64,000 nt of DNA. Origin: Campylorhamphus procurvoides (Eukaryota > Chordata > Aves > Passeriformes > Dendrocolaptidae). Made by a program: the position numbers and the translations under genes. Positions 55,301-64,000 of this stretch are shown piece after piece. The notes under the pieces were generated by a model that saw nothing but the letters and a program-made list of their open reading frames with translations, did not search any database and was not told the DNA's origin. The first letter of the stretch is position 1, and each line of letters starts with the position of its first letter. The DNA lies in assembly GCA_013396655.1 (NCBI GenBank), contig WBMV01000851.1, positions 1-64,000 on the forward strand, written 5' to 3'.

Positions 55301-56239
55301 GAGGTAAATTCAAGAGCAAAGGTGTGTCTTTGCCACAAGGATTTACAGTGTAAGTGAAAGGCACAGGAACAACCTAGTCCTTTTTTTTTCGCATAATGAC
55401 CTACTTCTAGAGTAATTTTCCAAATGTGTGGAAGCAAATAGTGCCTTATTGCACTTATCTGTTCCAAATGTAACAAAACATAAAGAGAAAAATGCCTTTA
55501 ATATATAAATCCTTTTTATTAGACATTCTACTGAAAATTTGTCCTGTAATTCTGCTCTGTACAACAGCTTGTTGTGGAACGCCAGGCTGTCATACATTAC
55601 AGTAGCTTGAGGGATCCCTCCTGCAGAAACAGACTGCTAATCTTTAATAAACTTCAGCTGAGCCCTTGGTATGACCTTGTACACACTTTGCCTTAGAAAA
55701 ATTCAACAATGCTTAATTAGCTCTTTTGTTTGTTTGCCAAATTACTCCGGAACACTATCACTGTGAGGAACTGAAATGTATGGGAAATTATACCTATCCT
55801 GTCAAATTACTAACTGCATTAAGCAGAGAAACACCACATTTGTCTTGATCTACTGAATTCCCAGCTGAAGAGAATAATAAACATAATTTTCAAGTAAAGT
55901 GATTTTAAATGTACTACAAAGCTGGAAGCTTCAAGTGTTTGTGATAATTCTTGTAACAACATAAACCACAATGCCATAAGTCTCTTCTTGCCAATTGGTC
56001 ATGAAGAAGAAAAGTTTTTTCCTTTTCTAAGCGTGCAATACCAGCAATTTCTCTGACTCATCCCTATAAAAATAACGGAAGAAGCAAAAGAATGAATTGT
56101 GGGTTCCTGAAAATGTTTTTCAGGGGTAATAGTTTCAAACTGCGTTAATAAGCAGGTTATCAGCAAATGGGATCCTCAAGAAGATATTGATGTTAGTCAA
56201 TTCAAAGACCATTAGGAAAGATGCTAAATGCTCTAAAGA
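52366..56239. other. Intronic sequence with one strong palindromic site
   Basis: No transposon was recognised. An RFX-type palindrome lies at 54106-54119. The open frame at 54259-54651 (plus, 130 codons) is one of the longer ones in the window but has no recognisable domain. Confidence 0.5.
54106..54119. promoter_or_regulatory. Perfect RFX (X-box) palindrome
   Basis: GTTACCATGGTAAC is a perfect 14-bp palindrome of the form GTTRCC-AT-GGYAAC, the full inverted site bound by RFX winged-helix factors. A further half-site GTTACC lies at 54095-54100, giving three half-sites in 25 bases. RFX factors act in ciliated and neuronal cells, and MAGI2 is neuronal, but activity here is inferred only from the motif. 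Confidence 0.5.
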
Positions 56240-56590
56240 GAGGCAAGAAGACAAATGAGAGGGGATCTGATCAATGCATACAAATATCTTAAGAGCAGGT
56301 GTCAGGAGGATGGTTTTTTTATTTCAGTGCTGCCCAGTGACAGGACAAGGGTCAATGGGCACTGACTGAGGCACTGGAAGCTCCATGTGAACATGAGGAA
56401 AAACTTTTCTGTGGGGGAGACAGAGCAGTGAAACACACTGTCCAGAGAGGTTGTGAAGTGTCCTCTGAAGATATTCAAAACCTGTCTGGACATGATTACG
56501 TGCAACTTGGTCTAGGTAAACCTGCTTTAGCAGGTTACAAGATGATCTTCAGAGGTCCCTCAAAACCCCAACCATTCGGTGATTCTGCTA
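56240..56590 (+). mobile_element. CR1 LINE 3' part
   Basis: Phrases in CR1 order: GAGAGGGGATCTGATCAATG, CATACAAATATCTTAAG, GTGAACATGAGGAAAAACTT, TCCAGAGAGGTTGTGAAGTG, GATATTCAAAACCTGTCTGG, and an octamer-like end ATTCGGTGATTCTGC. It is sense on the plus strand and non-functional. Confidence 0.9.
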
Positions 56591-58558
56591 GGGCCAGACA
56601 TTTAGCAATTGCTAAGACTGCAGCATTATTTGCAAAGTTACCAATACACAGAAGAAGAACTGGACATTATTTGAAAGAAACAGTGTGTTTTTATTATCTT
56701 CAGTATTTTCTGACCAAATTTTAGTAGAAAGTGAAAAGCACTTAGGCATACTTCATGAAAGAGCTAATATCTTCATTTCTAGGTGTTTAATTCATGTAAA
56801 CTAAAACTAAGTTTTGCAATCCATGTGCATGATCAGTACCTACTGATAGAAGCAGAAATAACAGATTAACTGCATGGCTCAATCTAATGTCTCCTGAAAT
56901 TAGGTGAATTTGAATAATATCAAAAGAAACCCTTAAAAAGAAAAAAAAAAGCCTGAGCCATGTTTTTAACAGTTTCTCTTATATTTTGGGATTCATGACA
57001 TTGATTGATACATTATAATTTTTGCTGAAGAAGCAAAACGTAAGATTGTGAAAAGCAGTCTTAAGGGACTGTGCACTAGGTTGCAGTGCCCACATTCTGT
57101 AACACCAAGTAATTTTTAGGACAATGTATTTTATAGTGTGAAACAGAGACAACGAATTCCTGAATTTGAGATTTACAACAGATCAGTATGTCCTTTATGG
57201 AAAGAATATGCATTCAGTCCGTAATTCTTTAGATTTTGACTTTTTCTAAACTTGAGACATATGCATTAGGTAAGCTAGATAAGCTCCTGCCTGGTGGGTA
57301 GCAAGATCATTAGATTCCAGATGCATATATCCTTTGAAATAGCTTCTTTTTTTTTTTTTTTNNNNNNNNNNNNNNNNNNTTTTTTTGAGATTCAATATGC
57401 ATTCAGGAGCTTAGCTTTTGATTAAACACAGACTGGGTTTGCTATTTATTCCTTTGGTTTCATGCAATGTGACAGACACTGAACAGCCCAAAGATAATTT
57501 ATGCTCTGTAAAAATTAAGTCATGTTGGAGCTGAACAGAAAAGTAAAACTGAGAGATGGGAATGACAGTAGCTCTAGCTAAGGACTGCAGGTAGGAAGTT
57601 TATTTCTTTGGTTAATTACAAGCAGACCACTGGAACCAGGAAGAACAAATGCAGCACAACAGCTGTAGGCTGAGACAGATACTTGAAGCCTTTTCATTAA
57701 AATAAACTGTGTCATACCCAAAGCTACCCATAACACAATGCAAAGATTTGGTCATTGCATGTTTGTGCTCTTACCCTGTGCCAAGCACTGATATACTGAA
57801 TGCTCCCTCTACAATGCCTGGTAACTGTGGCATGAACTGGGTCACTTTCCTGCTGCTGGTGAATTCCTCATTAAGTCTTCAGGGTACTTTCTTTTAAGAA
57901 GAACTTCGACCCAGCAATTAGCCCAGCTATACAAGTTTCATTGCCAATACGGCATTTGAACAAATAAAACACCTTTTTTTTTTTCTATCTTTGGCAAGAG
58001 CAACTTTCAAAATGTTAACAATAAACTTCAGAGATTAAAGCTAATAACAGAGAAGTGTGAATACTTTGTGTCAAGTTAGGCATGGAAGGTTGCAGAAGAT
58101 ACTTGTGAAAAACTCAGAAAAGCTTAACACAAATTATATTCTATGTAATTCCTGAAAAATGACAAATTGTGAAATTATGCATATTCAGGCATTTGGAAGT
58201 ATACGCCATACAGGGGTTCGCCAAGTGCCTGAAGGAATCTGATCTTCAGTGGTCAAAAAGTGAAAAGATGAAGAGGAAAATCAGTTATGAGTCATTCTGG
58301 ATTCCACATTACTGCCTCAGAAGGTCTCTGTATTTCGTTTCATTGTTTTTTTAAGGCAAGACTTAGTACCAGCCATGAAACTCTAGAAGACACTAGGATT
58401 TTATCCATAAAACCTGTTAATATCATAGCAAATACCCCTGCAATGCACCCAAATATCTTTCATGCTTACTATGAAACTAAAACACCTATCCAAACAGAAC
58501 AGAAAATGGTGAACTGCTATGGAACAACATTTGAGAAAGAAAATTTGATGATAAATGA
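56591..58558. other. Intronic sequence with a sequence gap
   Basis: Unique AT-rich sequence; the only notable item is the gapped T run at 57347-57386. Short open frames at 57709-58577 show no domains. Confidence 0.5.
57347..57386. repeat. T homopolymer containing an 18-base gap
   Basis: Fifteen T (57347-57361), eighteen N (57362-57379) and seven T (57380-57386). The gap is a place where the assembly could not resolve the homopolymer; its true length is unknown. Confidence 0.95.
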
Positions 58559-58789
58559 TGTAACAGTAAGTCTGTGAAGATGAAGAAACCAACCAAAGTG
58601 CCTTTTAAACCTGAGGCTTTTTTACTGTACTGTAACATGGAGTTTGCTTTTTCCTCTGAATCACCTTTCTCCTTCCCTGGACCCTCTGTCTTCCTAATTA
58701 GTATGCAACCCTTGGCCAGGCTATGTGAAACCTCCTCTGATTGGTCTATTGTTAACCCTTCCCCTTGAATCCTCTAGGCTGTGAAGCCC

Positions 58790-58798
58790 TATAAAAAG
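58790..58798 (+). promoter_or_regulatory. LTR TATA box
   Basis: TATAAAAAG lies about 46 bases after an inverted CCAAT element inside the solo LTR. It would place a start site near 58820, transcribing away from MAGI2 sense. Confidence 0.65.
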
Positions 58799-58810
58799 CC
58801 TGGCCAGGTG

Positions 58811-58856
58811 AATAAAGCTCTCTTTGCTTTCCTGTCCTGGGAGAGTGTGTGTGTGT
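58811..58856 (+). terminator. LTR polyadenylation signal
   Basis: AATAAA at 58811-58816 is followed by a GT-rich downstream element at 58845-58856, a complete poly(A) signal arrangement on the plus strand. It is oriented against MAGI2 transcription, so it should not truncate the host transcript. Confidence 0.65.
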
Positions 58857-59047
58857 CTCTTTGCTGGGACCTCTGGAGACCACGTGTTCGCTGACCATGT
58901 GGCCTGGGAGAGGACGGGAAAGGGGGTGGTGAACCCCTCAGCTTGCTGCAAAATGGGTGGGAGATTGTGGTGGTAGAAGTCCAGGAATTTTATTTTCCTT
59001 AATTAGTAACATGTCAAGCTAATAAATAATTGATAAAGTCCAAGGTC

Positions 59048-59066
59048 TTTTTTTTTTTTTTTTTTT
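59048..59066. repeat. T homopolymer (19)
   Basis: Nineteen consecutive T, about 100 bp after the solo LTR. No SINE body was recognised next to it. Confidence 0.9.
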
Positions 59067-62000
59067 GTACATGCTTTAGAATTCAGTGTTCTTTCAAAGA
59101 TTTCCACTCTTTCAGGTAAAGATATAAACTAAAACATGATGACAAACTTTTACCTCTCTTGGAAGTTTAGACTTTGATTCCTATTGTGCAAAGTTGTTTA
59201 CTTGCCCATAAATCTTTATTATAACTACAAACAACAGGTTTTCCATGAAAACGAATATATGTGCACAAGAGAACTATCTGAAGAATGAAAACATGCATTA
59301 CAGCATCTTTATGAGAGATTCATGTATGCATGAACATTTATGTTTCCATACAGATTTATAAAAATCATCTGCTAGTGAGATCCAGACAGAGAGTTTTGAT
59401 GTTACTAATAAAATAAAGGTACACCTAATTGCATGCAAATGCTTTCTACTACTAGAAAAGCTTAATTAGAACATGGTTTCTTATGGTCTTTAGAGGAACA
59501 AAGTCTCTTCTAGGAAATGTCTGATTTCTGCAGCTCTGTAAGAGAATGGTTAGAGAATTACTTGCATAGTAGTCTGTTGGCATGTGTAAGTCTGCTAAAA
59601 AGTCAGATATTACAGCCGAGTTTTTTTCCAGTTCTAGCAAAACTGTTATTCATGCTGACAGTCCAACTGAGTGGAGCATCAGTGGAAATATTATTAAGTG
59701 AGATTTGGGGTAGTATATTCAACTGTGACATCAAAACATCTATTTATACTGCACATCATTCATACATACTTCCACAATCCTGGAAACACAATGCTTCTGG
59801 TATAAGGGACAACATTTCTGCTATCAACAACAGAACCTGCTTTTATACCAGTTGATTTTATTAACTTTATGAATAAACTTTTATGGATGACTTTTGTTAG
59901 GCAGCTTGTACTTACTACCACAGAGAGCTGAAGAACTGTCTTAAATCATACACAGTGTACCTTGAAAGGTTCTGCAATGTCTGCAATAATAACTTTTCAA
60001 CTGAAAAAACACTAATACTCTTATTCACTCTATATATTTTATTCAAACTTAGGAAGCCAGCCACTCTGTATAATGTCTATTTAATAGTACATTCTAAAAG
60101 GATTTGTGAAGTTGTTAGCTGTTGCTACTAAATCTCTGAAAATATTTAAAAAAGGATTTTCTAAATCTACACTCTAACTTTGAGAGGCATTATAAAGGGG
60201 ACTGTGGAATAGGCTACCATAGAAACCATCCACAGATGTATTCCTAACTAAACTCACCTCAACTGTTTTTCTGAATTTTGCGTCAATAATACAGAACGAT
60301 TAATTAATTAATCAATAGTATAAAGCAATAAAATAATTTTAAGTGTTTTTTACTGATCTGGGCAGATGACATACAGAAAGATTAGGAGAATTTATGCTTA
60401 AAATCGGGAAGTACTTAATACATGTGAGTGAAAAAAAAAGGTGTATTTAAAATGAGGCAGATACGTCTATTCTCTCTCCAGAGTCTTCAGATTTGAGTTC
60501 TGCTGTGTTCTGAATAGTATCTGTCCATAAGGCACGGCAGCAAGAGCCAATGAAGAGCACATCTCTATTTCTGAATCAAAAAGTACTTTGGAAAACTACA
60601 ATGGATGATGTCCGAGCAGTAGAATAGGGTTACAAATTACTTGGGCTTCTTTATCTTCCCATTCACAGTCTGTTTCAATGGTTGTTTTCCTTGGTTTTCA
60701 GCCCAAAAGTTCATATATACAGACAAAACTTTGCAGAATTCACCAGACACTGGACTAGACCTCGGTTTGGTAACAAAAAAATGCTCATATGTAACAGCCA
60801 AACTGTTGCACTCATTTTTACTGACCAAGTTCAAAGAAATGAGTGAGTGGCTGTGCAATAACGTGTGCAACACCTCCAGCAGATTCACAGCTGAAGTCCC
60901 TGGTGGCCAACTGCTATCCAGACAGCAGAGCAAATGCCAAGCTGAGACACAGGCAATGGTGTTTTCCCTCAGCAGGGATCCCATCAGCGCTAGACCGGAT
61001 TTCTTGCTGTGGGATGCCACCACATGCTGTGGAGGGCTTTGAGCAGACGGCAGCGTCGTGCTGTGGGACTGCTTCCCGTGGCAGTGCTGTCCTGTCCCCC
61101 TTGAAGCACATTTTTCGTCTGAAGGGTACAGGCTGCACCTCTCAGACACAGTGGCAGAGCAAGCGTGTTCTTCTGCTTGTAGAGTAAGAGAAAACATCTT
61201 GTTCCCTCTTGCCTCCTCTTGCTTTCCAGTACAAAAACCATACACAATAACTCATGTGAACTCCTTGGGAAAAAAAAATTCTGTTTCTCTTTTTTTTCCC
61301 ACTGTTTCTCATAAATTCTTCATTGAACTATGATCTTTTGCGACAAATTCCAAGGAAACACAATATTTTATTTTTCTGTTCTACAAAGTCCAATTTACAA
61401 CAGTCAAGAGAAAATCAATTCGTTCAGATCAATGAATGCATCATGGAACACTTCTAGGGTGGTATTCAGAAATCTATTATTTTGAAACCATCTTAGTTTT
61501 TATATTAAATTATTTTCCCTAAAAACGTTACCACCCATAAAACCCCAACTATTTTGAACAAACTTTTTCCCATCTGGTTTTAGGTAAAAAAACTACTTTC
61601 AGCTTAACTCACATTAATAAAAAAATATAAAATTATTCCTCAGCAACAAGTTGAATAATTATTTATACAGAAGTCATTATTTTACAGCATACTCACAAAC
61701 TTAAAAGTGCATGATGCAGATTTACATATTATGAGTATCTTCATTTTTTAAAAAGAAATTTAAAAGCCTTGTTCATTCTTCTTTTGAAGGTAGACAAAAA
61801 ATAAGCTTAGATTTAACTTCAAAGGAGTCAAATACAGCGAAGATGAGGAAATAAACGTCACATAATTCTGAATGCAGGGAAGCCCATTGCTATTCTTATC
61901 TCCTACAGGAATTATTTCTGAGATGTAACTACAGACTGGTGAAAATCATTTCATGAGGACTACATGCTCCTACTAATGGACAATTTCCTTATTCCAGAAA

Positions 62001-64000
62001 AAAACATTGTTACGTGAAAGGTTGTGTCTGAATAAAGAAGGGCTTGGAAGAACCTGAAAGATTTCAGTCCCACGTGTGACCTTGTTGTTTTTCTGGTATT
62101 CCACAGTGCTGAAAGAAAAGCTGTTGTGAGTAGCAAGTGTGACTCTGGTTAGCTAATTAAACTTCGCTTTTCATGTACTGTGAGGCTTCCTTTTCTGATA
62201 TGATGAGTTGTAATAATCAACCTTTCAACATTCAACACAGTAGTCACTAGAGATCAGCAATTTTAGTTCCAAACAGATAGCAAGAACTAGCATCTGTTCC
62301 TACTGATGGTAACAGAGCAAATTAAAAGTACCTATATCAAATTGAAATGTCTAATTATCCTATTTTTATGTTTAGGGATGCAATTAATTACTATTTAAGA
62401 ATTTGTAGCTCTAATAATTAGTATCAGAAAACTGAATTCCCTGAAGAGTGTGGGTCAATAATTCTAGCCCCCCAACTCTCAAAGCATGTGAATATCCCTT
62501 ATTTTTAATGATATACTTTCTTTCCTTTTAAACATCTTAGCATCTCTGCTTCTTCAAAGTTCAATTCCTGAGCTCTGTATAGCTACATACAGTATTACTA
62601 TTGCTTTTTCATGTTAATCATCTCTCTTGATCCAAATCCTAACACATTGTGGGTTGCTTTTTGTTTATTCAGATGGAGTTTCTTCTGGCACCACATGCCA
62701 TTAATACAATGGTCCCTTCATCCCAGTATGTGAGTGCCACTGCATTCAATAGCAGTAAAATATGAGATGAATTTATAACTTGTCAATTTACTGAAAGTGG
62801 TGTACATGACATACATACTTTGACAGCTACATGGCTCGTTCTGTGCTTGTCACATGCACAAATATGTGCTTGTCATGAAGTGTGGCTCATGTTAGATATT
62901 TCAGGTGTAGAAATCTTTATGCCAGACCAGATTCTCCTTCTTTGAGCAGTGGTCAATCTCTCTAGCTGAAAAGTTCCTCTTAAAAATAAAACATCTTCAT
63001 CAAACCAGTGCACCATAATACTTCTATTTTTACTGTGTGTGTTCTTATCGCTATTATACCTAGTAGCCCTAAAAGATTCAAAATACTCTTTTGGGAGTAT
63101 TATCCTTTTAGTCTCATCCCTTTTCTTGTGATCTCTTGAGAGTTAGCTGCTCAGGGTAGGGGAATAACAGGCAGTCATAATAATTAGTTGTAGGTGTTTA
63201 AATTCACCTTTGGTAAAGCTGAGTTTCTGACAACTGTTAAAGGTAGTCTGTGGTACTTTGGCCATCAACACCATGTGTACTTATCCTCACTCTTGAGAAA
63301 ACTTAAATTCTAAGGTGAAATTGTGGTGTTATTGTATAACACACTTTCCAGGGATACTTTTATCTACAGTTTGGGAAAAAACTGTTAAATCAACAAATAC
63401 ATGCATGTTTGACCCAACTCTACACAACTGATGTCACACCAAACACCCTGATTTCCTCTATGAATTGTCTATAGCAAACACTGGTTTAATTTTTAGTGGT
63501 AATGTTTCACACATGTACATAGATCCCACAGGTTAGAATGAAAATCCCTATTTAGACACACACAGAGGCTAGCAGAGAAGCTGGGAGAAGTGCTTATTCC
63601 TACATCCTTGTAAACTGATTCTACAGCTCCCACTGAAGCTTATCTGGTTATTTCACTATGTGTACTTTCACCAAAATGCTGTCAGCAATATTAGGAAAAC
63701 TTTCCTCTGTTACTGGCCCATGAATCTCTCTCACCATTTTTCCAGTTGTTTTGAATAAGGTTATCCCCACCTGCTACTACATTAAAGCTCTGAAACAAAT
63801 GGCTAATATTCACTGATGGTTGTACAAGTGCATTGATACAATACAGTACAAGGTTATGTTGTGCAAACAAACCTCCAATGCTTCCTGTGGCCTCAGCAGA
63901 GGGCATTTTTAGTCAGACTGACAATTCTAGCTCCTCCACTGACTTCAGAAGACGTTTAGGATCAGTAGTGTCCTGCTTATTAGTCTCCAGTATGTACTTA
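59067..64000. other. Intronic sequence with a CpG-richer islet
   Basis: Mostly unique AT-rich sequence. The block at about 60,640-61,250 is GC-richer; its CpG-rich core is listed separately. Nothing else was recognised up to the window edge. Confidence 0.5.
60637..61245 (-). other. Longest open frame (202 codons) over a CpG-richer islet; probably not a gene
   Basis: A 202-codon frame with an ATG start spans this block on the minus strand. The product is rich in Ser, Leu and Cys with no domain, signal peptide or family that I recognise. Overlapping frames of 75-133 codons occur on both strands, as expected in a GC-richer stretch with few stops. Eight CpG dinucleotides fall within 60988-61165, whereas the rest of the intron is strongly CpG-poor. 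A small unmethylated regulatory element or an uncatalogued repeat is as likely as a protein. Confidence 0.3.

Larger units (their letters stand above)
58559..58950 (+). mobile_element. Solo LTR of an endogenous retrovirus
   Basis: The 392-bp element starts TGTAACA and ends TGCTGCA (imperfect inverted TG...CA ends), flanked by AAATGA (58553-58558) and AAATGG (58951-58956), a 6-bp target duplication with one mismatch. Inside, in the correct order for U3-R-U5 on the plus strand, are an inverted CCAAT (ATTGG, 58740), a TATA box (58790-58798), AATAAA (58811-58816) and a GT repeat (58845-58856). There are no viral genes beside it, so it is a solo LTR left by recombination between two LTRs. It opposes MAGI2. 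The family and exact ends are inferred. Confidence 0.75.

Noticed and set aside
58573..58981. Alternative LTR boundaries using the AAGTC repeats
   Set aside because: The element would end in TAG rather than CA; the 58559-58950 boundaries give TG...CA ends and a better-placed duplication.
60637..61245. A 202-codon open frame as a new protein gene
   Set aside because: No domain, signal or splice context is recognisable, and overlapping frames exist on both strands in GC-richer sequence. It is kept only as an observation.

Overview
This window looks like a piece of a bird (sauropsid) nuclear genome lying inside one very large gene. Three things suggest this. The sequence is AT-rich with scattered, decayed non-LTR retrotransposons of the CR1 family, several ending in the ATTCTRTG octamer repeats typical of CR1. 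There is a solo LTR with a TATA box, a poly(A) signal and flanking duplications. The only convincing coding sequence is two short vertebrate exons. Species cannot be fixed from the sequence.

The gene is MAGI2 (membrane-associated guanylate kinase, inverted 2; also S-SCAM or ARIP1), transcribed on the minus strand. The upstream exon (49848-49967, 120 bp) encodes the central guanylate-kinase-like motif. The next exon (2432-2647, 216 bp) encodes the end of that region and the proline-rich, basic and acidic linker towards the WW domains. Both exons are bounded by AG/GT splice sites and are phase 1 at both ends, so either can be skipped without shifting the frame. The intron between them is 47,200 bp. 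The rest of the window is parts of the two flanking introns. No other protein gene, tRNA, rRNA, recognisable small RNA or CRISPR array was seen; remaining open frames are short, overlapping and without recognisable domains.

Layout: 1-2431, intron downstream of the linker exon; 2432-2647, exon; 2648-49847, giant intron with CR1 fragments at about 5.9, 8.2-9.1, 9.6, 25.9, 33.1, 35.1-35.6, 38.9 and 41.1-41.6 kb and a 54-bp LTR-like remnant at 46.5 kb; 49848-49967, exon; 49968-64000, upstream intron with CR1 pieces at 51.3-52.4 and 56.2 kb, a perfect RFX-type palindrome at 54.1 kb, a 392-bp solo LTR at 58.56-58.95 kb and a CpG-richer islet at 61.0 kb. From about 9.8 to 25.8 kb no transposon is recognisable by eye.

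I found no previously undescribed multi-gene system. The observations most worth checking are the 54-bp TG...CA element with a perfect 5-bp target duplication, the solo LTR, the conserved internal methionines matching reported S-SCAM short-isoform starts, the weak splice donor of the linker exon, and the RFX palindrome.
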